Origin: Liolophura sinensis
Lineage: Eukaryota > Mollusca > Polyplacophora > Chitonida > Chitonidae
Assembly: GCF_032854445.1 (NCBI RefSeq)
Contig: NC_088300.1
Coordinates: 5,456,001 to 5,520,000, forward strand
DNA: 64,000 bases
Direction of reading: 5' to 3'
Positions within the stretch are counted from its first letter, which is position 1, and the number at the start of each line of letters is the position of its first letter. The notes under the pieces were generated by a model. The model ran no database searches and had not been told where the DNA came from. It was given only the letters and a program-made list of their open reading frames with translations. The position numbers and the translations under genes are program-made. Below, piece after piece: positions 14,272 through 27,195 of this stretch.

Positions 14272-16673
14272 AGTATAGGGATGTCTGTTTCGACGCATAG
14301 ACGTACAATTTTATAAAATTTTATGCCAGGCCCATGAACTGCGTTCGGTAGACCGAAGTTGACACTGAAATAATGCGTCCATTAGGACTGTAGGCCTACT
14401 CCCGAATTGAAAAAAAGGAAAAATACGATCAGGTTAAAAGAATTTGCGTCGTTTGAAGCGAGCTAAAATAAATGATTTGTGAACTTCGCTTATGCGTCAT
14501 GGAACTGGAAACGAAGCAACAATTACAGGATAAGGTACATACATAGAATATATAAATTGCGTGAGTAGTTTTTTTTTATTCGTTTATATTTTATTGTATC
14601 TTGCGCTTAAACGAGCATTAAGAGCTGACGAGAATCGGCAAATCAGATAAGCAGAGCGGTTCACCCTAGTCATTCATTGAAACTACTATAGGTCTACAAA
14701 TATTCCGACATTGAGTGTGAGGGAGAGGTAATTAAGCTGTTGGTTGTACAAACGTCAGTGGCTGGATCTTGTATGTCGTGGAAGCTTGAACCTAGCGTCG
14801 TTTGGAAGACTGTATTTCGGTCATAGATATGACATTCGACGTGAAACAGAGGGAAGGTCCAGTCGCCGTCAGGGTTTTGATACAACTTTTTCTGTATCTG
14901 TGGGAAGAACGGAGAGTGCGATGTGCTATCGAACCTCCTCGAATTCTCTCTGTCCTAGCCATACATGTACGTGTATATGTAATATTCTTGCTATTAATTT
15001 AAAATAAAAAAAACTGAAATTCATGAATAATTTTCGACAGCTGATATTTCTGATGCCAATTAATGTCAGATAACAAGAAGTAGTTCTTGAGAATTGGAAG
15101 TTAAAAATTAACCATCACGCTAATTATGCAGTGGACATTCATGATGTTGAAGTCCGTAAAGGGTCGTAACGCGTGTTTCAGAAATTCGATTTCAGTTTGC
15201 TTTGTTATGTTTTCGAATTCATACTTAAATCGATAGTTTTCAAGCACAGTGAAGTTGCATGTAAATTAAGAACATTTTTTTAAAGTTTATTCTCTTGAAA
15301 CGTGACAGTTTAAATTTGTCTCTGCGTCCAAGTGATAGTTTTTTGCTCTGGGTTTGAACTTGGACGCCTCCACATTCTATGCAAAGAAAATCATATTTGA
15401 CTATCATGGTAAGATTAAGTTTTATGCCCATATTCTAATTTTGGATATACTCTGGACAATATAGGAAGCAGCAGATAACATCTTCTCAAATTTTCTACCC
15501 TGCGGCAGAACAGACGGGCTGTGTTTGCGGCGCCTAGAGGCGCCCGGAAAGGCAAAGTCCAACGCAATACATACATGTATATCCCCCTCCCCTTCCAGTT
15601 AAACTTGCGCTGGAAAGAGGAGCACACAACAATGTGCTTAAATGCCAACATGTGACAAATATGTCAAACAGTTAAAGATATAGTAATGTGTTTATTGTTG
15701 GTGATACACAAGATAGGTGTGATGAACACGTTATACTGATATCAGGATAACGTTTAGATGTGTTATAAGAATAAAAACGCTTGGTATGAACAATTAAGGG
15801 GTTTCCATGGTTGGTTCGATAGACGATTAGGGAGTGGGGATGTTACTTTATTAGGGGGTTCTAATTAAGTCATATCAAGACGGCTCCTGCTTGTGGCAGG
15901 TCGGCGGAGTACACACTCATATACTTATAGTGCTGCATCACTGCAACATGATCCCAAGACACTACATATTAATATGTCATATCTGACTACCGGAATATTA
16001 TTTACTCTTAGGCTGAGTGCTGAGAGACCAAAAGGTACTTCGAAGTCTTGGGCATGCGGTGGACAGGGAAAGTTTTTGATAATGTCGCCCTTTATGTCTC
16101 ATGTACACGCGACATCAAATGTATTTGTTTATCTAGCACTACATTCATTACTAATATTCATGTACATGTGTCTATGTACACCAAGGATACAGTTTATAGA
16201 AATGAAATCTATAGAGGTGGCGGGGTGATTTTCCAAGTAATCGCGGGATCGGTCTTAATAATCTTTCTCTCACACTACAAATTCTATGCTCTCCTGTTAT
16301 TTTGTTTATATCTAATAAGCGCTCCAATTTACATCAGTTGGGCGGTACTCCAGGTACGACAACGTGACCCCGGTTTGACAGAAGCCCTCCCGCTCACGTA
16401 GCAACATTCAACATATATACACAATCGTCCGTGGTTACTATGGTAGTATCTCGGCAATACATGTGTATTTTAATGAATGCTGTTGTATCGCTATGAATGC
16501 CTCCCCCAGTCTAGCTGTAGGGACGTGAGTTAGAGATGACTTGTTAATACTGGTCAAGTGAGCAGCACAAATGAATGGTTCTGTTATAATCAACTCTGTG
16601 CTTGTAGCCAATCACAGCCGGCGGATGGGTTTATTCTGTACCTAATGAAGAGACCACGAAAGCTAAACCCGAG

Positions 16674-16675
<2 letters not shown>

Positions 16676-16749
<74 letters not shown>
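16676..16749. repeat. (AT)n microsatellite, about 37 units
   Basis: An uninterrupted alternating A/T tract of 74 bp. The length in the assembly may not be exact, as such tracts are prone to collapse or slippage. Confidence 0.95.
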
Positions 16750-16753
<4 letters not shown>

Positions 16754-18753
16754 CCAAGTAAGGCGTAAGGAAAAGAAAGTAATGCGCTACATATGCATGA
16801 CCTTTGAGAATTTCGTTATTTTATGAAGCTTATGTCTTACAACCCGTCGGTCATAAACAACTGTAAAATAGGCAATGGCTGGAAATGAACTTGCTCCAGT
16901 TGTGATCATACATACACTTGCGTGAACATTAATGGCCTGGTAGTTCAAAGCATGTACTAATGTAACAGGATAGCGATAAGACAAGACGGGATAGGATTAT
17001 AATTGGTTGGTGGAGTGGACGGTAACCCGAAGTTGTCCACTAAATCAATATCACATTGACCAGCCCTGCAAACTGTGATCTAGTGTCTAACCAGTGGTCA
17101 GTCATCTGATACATACACTGTATGTCTCAGAGGCTGTGCCTCTGTAAACGGATGGTGTAGAACAGGCTCCATGCAGCTAGCACAGACGACACTGGTTATG
17201 GCTGGGTGGGCTGTGAACAACAGTGCTTACTGTCAAGATAACAGATTGACTTTTTTTTTGAACTGTTAAAATACATGGTGACATAAATCGGCCGGACACG
17301 TCCGGACAGAGCCGAGAGTACGGGGACATAATTCTAATCCAACAAAGTTCTTAGTTCTTCTGCATGGATTATTGGTAGGTTACGTTACAGATATGTCGTC
17401 CTGGGGACTTACCTTTAAATCTAAGCCCACAAGGATTTAGCCGCTTAGAGAGGTCAGAGATTTATATAATTATTGATTGTCATATTCTCATAAGCGAATG
17501 GAGTTAACAGATTGAAAATAATACAACCTTAGCTTGACCGAAGATTAATATTTTCATAAGAGGTCATATATCGAGAGATTAAACCCAACGGTGCTGTCAA
17601 CCGTTGGCTGGAAGAAGACCAAGTTAAGGGCGTGCAACTGCTCGAGGTGTGACTGCCACTACTGACGCCCATGCTTGCTAGGAACGAGGTTGTTGCGTAG
17701 AACGGGAATCCAGTTAAGAACGTGCTCCCCATGTTCTGCTGATCGTGCCGCACAATCAGCTACATAATTTGTAGTGTGAAGACGCCTTCTGCTGAAGGCA
17801 CTGTCGTTAGGTTTGACAGGTAGGCGTAAATACAGTTTTGCCCTCATTTCATGTGCTCCACAATAACTGATGATTTATCCTTTTATTAGCCTACAGGTAA
17901 CATCCGCTCAGAGCCCTAAGCGTCGTGGGGGATTTACATTGAGTAATATACCGATGCTTGAACCACTCATGATATCCGCATATGCAAGTACTTCGATATT
18001 TACAAGTGGACGGTAGATGTGTATACATTTGGGTATGCGGAATGTTGACTTAAGTACTCGAGTGTCTGGGTGAATCCATCGCTATATCAGTACCCACGTA
18101 TACAATGTTTCACGCCTTGGTCTCCTTTCTGTTCAAATTCAAAAAGTCTGCGGACAGGTTAGCCGGCAGAGAAGAGCTCGTCTATCCTGTGTATTTGGTA
18201 ATGATCATGCGAATCATCGAGTGTAGCTCTGGGTTTGAAGTTAAGCCTTTGTACACCACTAGCAATGTGAAGTGACCGGTGAGTACAGCCTGTCTGACGC
18301 GATGTCGCGATCTATACAACTCTGTTTAAAAGTTTTGTATTTTGTTTTAAATATAATTAATAACTGCATTTTAACCGTTAACACACGCTACATTTTTACA
18401 TGTACATATATATCTGTGGAATATCTTCACGAACAGTTTTAACCGTAATATTTTTATCGTCAGTGAAAGTGTATGATATATGTATACCACGTCCAATGGT
18501 TACAAAATCGCGCTTCTCAACAACTGTAGTGTTACAGATAAGCTGTTACACACTCTGAAATGTACCTTTTGAAAAGGAAAACATTGTTACGTGTATACCG
18601 TACGAACTATCTTCCCAAATAACACTTAACCGGTACGGAGGCACGGTCTTATTGTCAAGCGAATGCATATACCTCCATGCTCCATGTAAGTGAAACGTCC
18701 AGTGTATGTACATGCCGGTGATTAAAAGATCGTCCTTCTCAACATTTGCATTG

Positions 18754-18754
<1 letters not shown>
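16750..18754. other. Non-coding stretch, no supported gene
   Basis: A 56-codon ATG-initiated frame at 18,105-18,275 (+) has a hydrophobic start and two possible splice donors, but nothing confirms it. No other feature was recognised. Confidence 0.35.

Positions 18755-18793
<39 letters not shown>
18755..18793. repeat. (TA)n microsatellite next to hairpin element
   Basis: A pure TA tract of about 39 bp immediately left of the palindromic element at 18,803. This fits insertion of that element into a TA-rich target. Confidence 0.9.
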
Positions 18794-18801
<8 letters not shown>

Positions 18802-18802
18802 T

Positions 18803-18994
18803 ACACGCTCTTCAAAATCTCTTCCCGCCTCCACGTTTTCATATGAGATCAGTAACACACTAGACGAAAAAAGTTGAACGCGGGTTTATACCTTCAACTT
18901 TTTTCGTGAACCTGCCTTCAACTTTTTTCGTGAAGTGTGATACTAATCTGATATAAAAACATGTAGAAGCGGGAAGAGATTTTAAAGAGAGTGT
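18803..18994. mobile_element. Palindromic MITE-like hairpin element
   Basis: Two arms of about 76 bp (18,803-18,878 and 18,917-18,994) are imperfect reverse complements: the left has AAAATCTCTTCCCGC and ACGAAAAAAGTTGAA, the right has TTCAACTTTTTTCGT and GCGGGAAGAGATTTT. The loop contains a second copy of CCTTCAACTTTTTTCGTGA in direct orientation (18,891 and 18,915). Terminal inverted arms, small size and a TA-rich flank suggest a non-autonomous DNA transposon (MITE) of undetermined superfamily. No transposase is present. Confidence 0.65.
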
Positions 18995-19830
18995 ACTCTC
19001 CACTGTTACGACTGTATCCTCTTGTAAAGCTCGTCATAATAGACTACCAAGTATATGGCTTAGTGGTGTTGGTCATTCCACCACTGCATTGTTAAGTGTG
19101 AGATTGGTGTGGTATATACTCACTAGAAATTGTTTCCCTAGAGAGTGTGGTCAACTGTTGGCTTGGTTATATAAACAGACAAGTGATTGGACACTGCACG
19201 GAGGTGTATTGATCTCTAGATAGCCAGCAATTCTATCTAACGTCTGCAGCCTTAGACTCTAAATAATAGATTTACAATGATTTGCACCTATAGACCCTAA
19301 TGGTGTGTTATTCATTTACCTGTCCATGTACAGTTACGGCGATAGCCCTTTGGTCGCTAAACAAACGCCATATGCCCACCTTAGCCATGGGCTATGTTTA
19401 TTTCCCTGTGGATAACTATTTGGTCCCTTTCTTGGTTTCAGAACGGGCACGTGGAAAGGTACGAGCCCAGAACAAAGTCCCGTGATATGAGGATTTCTGT
19501 GAATGGCGAGGACAGAGAGATTAACATGTGACTTATTTCCTCAGGAAAGGACAGAAGTTAGTCGGAAGCCAGGCACGAGGCTTTGTGTCTACAGCACATG
19601 AACACTACCCTCTTACTCGACCATTCACGGATAATGCTTTGATGCTATTACAATTAGCCGATATTGATTATAAGGGGCAAGTAATGGCTGCCGGTGCTCA
19701 CTGACCCGCGCGTACAACCCCGACCCCGGACATATTGGGGGATTTTTCTGTGTGCTTTTCAGAGATTACATTTCCACACACGGCCAAATATATTCGACTG
19801 TGGTGAGGAGAACAGCAATAGTCAGGGAAA
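18995..19830. other. 5' flank of the 373-codon gene
   Basis: A plausible acceptor (TGCTTTTCAG ending at 19,760) precedes the open frame by 70 bp, so the start codon may lie in a second, partly untranslated exon. No first exon or core promoter motif could be fixed. Confidence 0.35.
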
Positions 19831-20952
19831 ATGCCTTCCCACTTACTCGGGGATATGGCTACAGACAGACAGGACTGTGGACAGGGCCAAAAAAGTAATG
19901 GCTTATTTCCTCTTATAAATCGAAATGGTTCTGTGGAGTCGCACAATGGAACGGATTCTGAGTCTCCCAGTGACTGCTCTACGACTCTGCACAGATCCAG
20001 GTCTGTGTCAAGATCGGTGTCCAATGCAACGAACAGAGACGGTCTGTTACGTCTGCCCGCCATTGACCGCTCTAAAACCAACAGTATTTGTAGCTACGCT
20101 AGCAGCAATATTAGCTCCGTGACAACGTCGTCACGCCATCAACCCGGTTTTAAAATGTCACAAATTAACATAAGCAACCCCAGGTACAGCCAAGACTTCA
20201 ACGGTCAAAATGATGCCGATAGAATCGAGTCAGTCACGCCACAGTTTCATCACGAGCAGAACGGAACTTTGCATCCTGGGCCCAGATATAAACGGACAAG
20301 TAACCGACCAGAAGAAAAGGGATCAGACCTTAAACTTCCTGATATTTTTTCTTGTAAAAATAGCTCCATCGGGTCTCCGATTCAGTCGCCCTCGCCAACG
20401 TTTCGCCATCACAGTAGAATGAGCAAGAAAAAGTCGGCGTCTCTTCAGGATCTGGCAGGACAACTCCGTCGAGAAGAAAGTGTTCTGGGTGAAAATAAAA
20501 GAAACTTCAACCACAACCCTAACAGTTGTGTAACGATAGAAAACCATGGTTACCATAGGAATGACACTGTTAATTCCCTGACCGTCCGGTCCAGCTTACC
20601 CACGCCTGTTTTATTCCCAATGAGAGAGACGGAGAGTCGATTGTCTAGAAAAAGCAAAAGTTCGGTGAAAAGAAACAAGGAGAAGCAACAACGGCGAGAA
20701 AACGATAACATGTTGAAGGAGAACGACTTTAAAGAAGTTATAGAAAAGCTCGAAGCCTTCTCAAATGTAGAAAACGGATGCGATGAAAAAGCTTCTCTGG
20801 TTATTGGCAAACCAAACGCATTGCAAAAAGTGGGTGAAGAAACAGAGATCGATCAGTACATTTATGCTAATGGTTATGAACATCCGAGTAAAACACGGAA
20901 AGCTCAAAAGCGAGCTCAGAGTGAGGATAGACGATCAGCCAAAGTGCATTAA
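19831..20952 (+). CDS. Uncharacterised basic, Ser-rich disordered protein (373 aa)
   Basis: A single uninterrupted frame of 373 codons starts at an ATG in fair context (GGGAAAATGC) and ends with TAA. An in-frame TAG at 19,819 makes this ATG the likely start. The protein has no signal peptide, membrane helix or fold I recognise. It is rich in Ser, Asn, Arg and Lys, with Ser runs such as RSRSVSRSVSNAT (about residues 56-68), a basic stretch SRKSKSSVKRNKEKQQRRE (about 271-289) and a short possible helix near residues 291-310. Composition suggests an intrinsically disordered, perhaps phosphorylated or nuclear or scaffold protein; that is inference only. At 1.1 kb it is by far the longest frame in the left 27 kb, which supports a real exon rather than chance. 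Confidence 0.65.
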   Translation: MPSHLLGDMATDRQDCGQGQKSNGLFPLINRNGSVESHNGTDSESPSDCSTTLHRSRSVSRSVSNATNRDGLLRLPAIDRSKTNSICSYASSNISSVTTSSRHQPGFKMSQINISNPRYSQDFNGQNDADRIESVTPQFHHEQNGTLHPGPRYKRTSNRPEEKGSDLKLPDIFSCKNSSIGSPIQSPSPTFRHHSRMSKKKSASLQDLAGQLRREESVLGENKRNFNHNPNSCVTIENHGYHRNDTVNSLTVRSSLPTPVLFPMRETESRLSRKSKSSVKRNKEKQQRRENDNMLKENDFKEVIEKLEAFSNVENGCDEKASLVIGKPNALQKVGEETEIDQYIYANGYEHPSKTRKAQKRAQSEDRRSAKVH

Positions 20953-23900
20953 GAAAATGAATATGGTCACAGACTCATAAGACCGAACATTTGAACCCTG
21001 AGAGGTTTCCTATGGCTTCAAACAAGGTCAGAGTGACATGACGTCTCAATCGGAAGTGAGATCAACCATCATAGCGTATGCCTTTTCTGAAAGTAGCTAT
21101 CTCCACCATTCCAGTATACCCAAACCGAACAGGTTAGGGTGTTGTCAACTAGATATTTGACATATAGTTGCAAATTTTTTAAAGGAATGCTTTTCTTTTG
21201 ATTAAGCAATAACCTCAATGTTGCCGGATATCTATTTTTGAAGGATTTTTCAAAGTTAGTATTGCAACATATCTGCTAGGAATCAAGATACCAAAAGACA
21301 CCATTTCCATAATTTTCGTGATTTTCCAGACTTTTGCTCACGCGTTTGGTATCGATATGGGCGCCAGATGGACATCACCGTTCAGTATTTATTATTACTT
21401 ATATACAGGATGTTGTTTGCTGTAGATGAATAGATGTATTCCTGCCACTCGATGATGTTTTATATGGCGTATATTATAGGAGGAATCGAGGTCTTATACA
21501 GGGTCAGATGTTGATGTATTTTTACCCGGTGAACAATACACACAAGGTAGGCTATACAGTGCACTGGCTAATGCCAGTATTAAATCATGTTGCCTTGACT
21601 TTAATCCTGTTTTAATACAAAATCCATCACAAGGGATCAAAACATTAGCTAATGGTATTGAAACTTACAACTATAATGTTTTCAGTATATTATGGCGCAA
21701 CTGACCCCAGCTTAAAAGCAAGTCCTTGTTAAATTGTTTATCTTTGTTATACTAGAAACAAGCAATGCTACAGACTTCAAGAATCTGATGACTTTAAGAC
21801 AGATCATTTCCCGGGTGTCTTGTTACATTTTGTCTATCGTTTAGGAGTTCTGACATTGTAGCTAAAAGTACATCACAACTCTGTTCCGTTTTCACTCCAT
21901 TTTCCCAATGTTTTTGCTGTCATTTCATAATATTTGATCCCTTTTTCTATATTCATTAATGTGATATAAGTAAATGGCTCTCCATTTCAATTTTATGTTA
22001 CACCGGCACATGTCAGTTCCTAATATATGCGTATCATCTCTTTCTGAGATACTTTTCTTCTATTGTTCTGAGCTCTACAAGACTCTCACATATATCCTGT
22101 ACTTTTCAGTTCTTAGCATGCCTGTTAGTTTATGTATTACATTAGTCCTACATCCTTTTTCACCTAAGATGTCACAATGCGTGCATTTGTTACAACACAG
22201 GATGTTTATACAGGCTCCACATAACATGACCACAGCCAGCAACAATTCCATAAATCTCTGGTATGTAAATAATTAATTATTATTACGAAATTATATATTT
22301 TATCACACGTGTTATGTTCTATGAGCGTTTACCAATGTGAAGTCTCTGAATGTTTGATTTGTATAAAACCATGTTATGTATATATTCAGTGAAGCAGACT
22401 GTGCACCGCAGACTGGCGTCAGTTAAGGAAAAGCTATAGTTCGCTATAGTTCGGCTCCACTAATTTATCCCATACAAATTCAAGAAATCATCAATACTCT
22501 ATCATCGATCTATCGATCACTAGAGAATGTAAAGAGTCTAAACCTAATCCTCTCTAAATTATGAATAGTAAGCGAGTGTACACTCTGCAATAATGGCCTC
22601 CTATTGTATGCTGATGGTATATTGTACGCCCTCTCTACATGCAGTCTTTCATCCCAGGCGTCAGTAGGGAGACCTCATTATTTGGCGATAATATGTGTGT
22701 AGATATGACCTTGTGCTATACGGCTATGTGGCGGAAAACAGTTTTTCACAGGTTCCAGCAGTTTGTCGAACTTAACTGAGGTTATTGAGTCATACATATA
22801 TTAAATATCGAAAAGACCCCCCGAATGCAAGACGGAGGTCCAGTCCTATTGACAGATACAGAATATGTCCCGCTATCTGATGTAATCTGGTTATTAATTA
22901 ACTACTGTGTTCATTTTCAAGATAATTCAAATAATCATTGAGTTTCTCAGTTGACTGAACCTCCGTCCACATTTGACAAAATCTGTATTCTGGTATAGCC
23001 TTATCATTCGGTTGTATCATGCATCTATTCATATTTTAAGTTTGTATTAATGTTATTGTTTTTTTGTGTCAAACACTAAGCTATTTTTAATGATCTATTA
23101 TGTATGATATCTTCAAGTTTGAAACATTTTGGTGTTATCTGTAGTTCCACACATTTATGAATATAGTCATATATAGGTAACATTTATTTTATTTTGACAC
23201 GAATTATTTTTTGAACACAGCCACTACTGTGTTGAAGACTTTGTGTCATCTGGTGACCTGGATGTGTGCATGTGTGCGGGTGGGTTGAGGTGGAGTATGG
23301 TGGGGGTTGTTAGGGAGTAGGGTTTGTAGTGGGGCAGTGCCTGGGGTTGATGTCCATACAACGACACAAATTGGAAGAATGCGTGTTCATATTGCACTCT
23401 ATGAGCTGGTAATATTTTGACATATACAACTCGAATGTCTCAAATAATTAATGGCAACAGGCTTCACATTTCTTCACTATTTTACCAACTTTCGTGTAGT
23501 TATCTGCTTGTAAATTAAGCGCTTATTTATTCTTTTCTTATTCTTGTGTTTAAATGCTATGACCATTTTATATACATTTGTATACAGAAACCTATGGGTT
23601 CCGTGTGTAACACACGTAAACTGTGCGCATGGTACGATTTTTTTCAAAGGAGGTAAGGTGTATATTCAGATTTATTATGATTTTGAAACTATTTGTAAAG
23701 GCTTTTTCGTTCAAAAACTACAGAAAATGACGAAATGAATTTATTTTTGTTTTATATGTAAAAATAATTATCATTAAGTTTGTTAAATTTTTTTTCTGAC
23801 AAGCGCATCAGAAAAAAATATATTGTTTTGCTTTAAATTACGTTCATTTTATTTCATTCACTCATCTCCGTGCTCGAGGCAAACCGTAATATACAATATT

Positions 23901-24380
23901 ACAGAAACTGTTAAAATTAGGACATGCACTTTTGTCAAACGCTATTAAAGCCTCAATATGAAATTTTTTTAGTGAAAACAATTTTCGAGATGATGATTAC
24001 AAATGTTTACCATTGCATTTGCTATTTTTGCAGCGATGAGTGTGTATATTTTATAAGCGGTTCAGAAAATGCACATCATGCCTCTACCAAGTACTAGTCA
24101 GTACTATATGCAAATTCGGGCTTGGTGTATACAGAAACCATTTCCAGCCTGCGTCTTCGTACATCCGTTTCATAAGTATGTACAGGTTCATATCATACTA
24201 CCCAATATGTAAATATTCCATTGGTTGAAACATATAGTGCTTATATGAAAACGTGAATATATTATATGTACAGAGAATAAAAGCAGTATTGTCATTTCAT
24301 AACGTGGCCAAAGACAATCATTTTTTTTTGGTTAAAAGGTATCATGTCTGAAGGCTTCTCTACTTAGAGAAGAGTCGTAG
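20953..24380. other. Non-coding stretch downstream of the 373-codon gene
   Basis: The first part is probably 3' UTR. No clear AATAAA was found close to the stop. A G/T-rich patch is at 23,265-23,350. No other gene or repeat was recognised. Confidence 0.35.
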
Positions 24381-24384
24381 CTTC

Positions 24385-24720
24385 GTGTCTGAGCGTTGTT
24401 TAGCTACTTGTAGACACGCCAGACGTTATTGTCTTAACAGAGTTCAGCTACTTGAAGATGCGCCATAGCTTCTTGTCTAAATAATGTTAAGGTACTTGGT
24501 GTGGTGTCGCAGCTTCTTGTACGAACGACGTTCAGAACGATGCCTTTGAAAGGTGCCATAGCTTCTTACCAGAACGATGTTGCAGCTATCTGGAGATGTA
24601 CCTTAGCTTCTTGTCTGCACAGTGTTCAGTTGCTTGGAGAGGTGTCGTAGCTTGTCAGAACGATGTTCAGCTGCTCGGAGACGTGCCACATTTTTTTGTC
24701 TGAACAATGTTTAGCTGATG
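24385..24720. repeat. Degenerate minisatellite, period roughly 45-48 bp
   Basis: Repeated words AGCTTCTTGTCTGAACGATG, TTCAGCTACTTGGAGA and GTGCCATAGCTTC recur about seven times with many substitutions and small indels. A related pair of words (CGGTTCAGAAAATRCACATC) lies just outside on both sides, at about 24,059 and 24,761, suggesting the array sits inside a duplicated segment or longer element. Confidence 0.6.
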
Positions 24721-24729
24721 TTTTACCTG

Positions 24730-27027
24730 CGGTGTGTGTGTGTGTGTGTATGTTATAAACGGTTCAGAAAATACACATCGTGCACCTACCAAAGGTCAGT
24801 GGTTTTTGGCACTCCGGTTTCCTTCTCCCTTTGGTACTGAGGGGTCAACTTATGTACCGGCATAGGTGGTCGCCTCAAGATGTGTATTGCTAATCTAGCT
24901 CACATACGACCACCGCGTGACTATAGAGGCTTAATGAACAGGCAGTTAGATCTACTATAAATGCGACGTTGGGCGAGCCGTAACTTGTACATTGTCAATA
25001 CCTAAGGGTTTTGGGAAGCATATCTAATTAGAATCTACATCTGATGTACGCATATCTGATGACAATTTAACAGATTTATGCTTATTTTATCATCTCACAA
25101 ACGATTAACTAGTGCAGCACTTACAAAACGAGTCTATAGACAAGTGGTGCCGCACCAGAGCATAACGAGCAACACGGACCTCATACTGAGACCATGCTGG
25201 TACTTGTGACAACATGCATGGTTTAGATACATCAAGTCCGTGTCTGAGTAACTCTTGTGAAGACCTTACCACAACAAGCATTCCATAAGCGTAGCTTTCG
25301 CAATACATGTCCCCTACCACTGTGAGACATAGTTTTGTAGAACTTGAACTGTAACTTCTCTCGACGCTATGTGACGGCATGGTAGGGGAATAATTAAACT
25401 AGACCGGGGTGTGGGGCGGGTTTGCAGCTCTCTCCCACATATCTATCGTATCAATGTTTAACAAAGACGCACCGGTGAGTGGGGTTATTATGTAACTCCA
25501 GGTATGGTTAGCTCATAGTTACTGGTTCATATAAGCAGGATATATTATCAAGACGTACGTATATTTTCAGTCATGTAATGTTTATATGGTAACAATTTTA
25601 CAGTCACTTTATTGCATGAACACGCATGTATGCTCAAAGCCGCATCGGATTACTGCATATATTAACTGTGTGATGCATCAGGATAGGTGTGGATGTATAC
25701 ATGCCAGTAGTACTTTGAATAATCCCCACACCCAGGAGATGGATTTAGAAACTGATATAAACAAAGATCTTGTTGACACCTATATATTACATAGGCCTAC
25801 TAACAATTTAACATCAAGTCAAACTGACTGTAATATGTTATGTCACTCAAAGTGATGATGTCGCCTACTTCATTTCTTATTCATCGTATTCGTTCTTTTA
25901 CATGTATTTTCATAATATTAGCATGAGTGTGACGGAATTACAATGTCTGACACAACACATGAAGTACATTGATAATACTTATTTGGGTCCGACTGCTCAA
26001 AAGATCTCAGACTTAAATGACAATACCGGTATCATCCTAATACAATATAAATGGCAAATTAGACGGACTAGAGTTAATGCTGGACTTGAGTCTGAATACA
26101 CCGTTGAACAAAAGATAACTAAATGGCTAAAGGAAATAAAGCTTGCCATATCAGTATCATCAACAGTAAAATAATAATAAAGCGGCCAACTATCTATTAG
26201 TTACTAGAGTGAACGGCTACACACTTCTATCCAGAAATCTAATATAGGAATGTATAATTCCTGGTGTGATAGGGACTGATTTTCACAATACCATAATCTC
26301 CATAGGCATTTCCCACCTGAACTTTGCATTAATGGGCACTTTCACCACATCATTTTAACCAGAGTGTGTGAAAAATGGTAATGAAGTTACCTGTCAGTCG
26401 ACCGATTGCGAATAACAAAAGGTACTGGCTTAATACGCTCTGGCAATGGAAGTATTATGCGAGGCTTCCATGCCCTATACCGGCTTAGTTTACCTCCGTG
26501 ATGATCTCACAACGAAGATAAGCGCCTGAAATTAACGAACTGCCCGTCAAAGCACAGACATTTTTACAGGACTGACCACAGACAGGTCATGGAAGGTTAA
26601 TGATCGTGGGCATCGTTTGGATATTCCAAAGTCAATAAAACAGGACTTAATGAAAGTGTTCTTTGGAAACAATAAGCAACCATAACAACAGCGCAGTAAA
26701 TAAGACTTTAAATGCAACTGTTTCAATTGTACTCTATTCTCTTGGAAACAGAGGACGCCCACCAAATACCAGCCAACCAACTAACGGCGCCAAAAGCCAA
26801 AGGGAAACCAGACCATTCTGGTAACGTAAGGTAAAGGAAAAGCAGTTAAGTGTTCACAGGAAACCATACATATGCAGTAATCCCAAACCAAGCTCTAGGT
26901 AAGACAAAGGAAACTGCAGTGGAAAGTAATACAACAAATGAAGGAAAAGATTAATACACAGTGAGGAAGAACACTTGACCATGATGAATTCCAAGAAACA
27001 TTTAGTCAGGATTCACAATTTCAGAAC
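24730..27027. other. Non-coding stretch, no supported gene
   Basis: It includes SINE-like wording at about 24,780-24,840 (CACCTACCAAAGGTCAGTGG, then GGCACTCCGGTTTCC). Two isolated frames, minus 25,105-25,380 and plus 25,902-26,174, are listed as rejected. Nothing else was recognised. Confidence 0.35.
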
Positions 27028-27110
27028 ATCATTTATTCACTGTTTGATTGGTGTACATGTATCATGAAATGTTCATTTACATGGCAGTGGTCTGTTTTAT
27101 GGGTGGACGT
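27028..27110 (-). mobile_element. Decayed SINE 3'-end fragment
   Basis: The order TTTGATTGGTG, TCATGAAATGTTCA, GGCAGTGGTCTGTTTTATGG, GTGGA matches the minus-strand SINE body at 43,307 with heavy divergence. Probably old. Confidence 0.4.
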
Positions 27111-27178
27111 GTCTGCTGTAAACCCTCACTCCAAACAAAGTCAAGTTTGAAACTTAACACCATCTCACAAAGCTTAGA

Positions 27179-27184
27179 TTTATT
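27179..27184 (-). terminator. Candidate ERCC2 polyadenylation signal
   Basis: AATAAA on the minus strand, about 820 nt past the stop codon. I did not find a closer canonical hexamer, but a variant signal nearer the stop is possible. Confidence 0.3.
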
Positions 27185-27195
27185 TACTACATAAA

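Larger units (their letters stand above)
9581..16675. other. Non-coding stretch with SINE remnants
   Basis: No gene is supported. Small decayed pieces of the main SINE family are visible: plus-strand tail words at about 10,127-10,160, a minus-strand tail at about 10,601-10,645, a minus-strand body at 13,740-13,835, and a head fragment at 14,133-14,163. The rest shows nothing I can name. Confidence 0.4.

Noticed and set aside
16558-16761. Frame ending in alternating Ile-Tyr
   Set aside because: Produced by the (AT)n tract.
18105-18275. 56-codon frame MFHALVSFLFKFKK..., possible first exon
   Set aside because: Two possible donors but no downstream exon could be joined to the 373-codon gene in frame with confidence.
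25105-25380. Minus-strand 91-codon frame starting in good context (CCATGC)
   Set aside because: Composition is protein-like, but there is no recognised domain, no partner exon and no promoter; frames of this length are expected by chance in 64 kb.
25902-26174. Plus-strand 90-codon frame with helical, amphipathic look
   Set aside because: No homology, splice context or promoter; could be chance or a decayed transposon piece.
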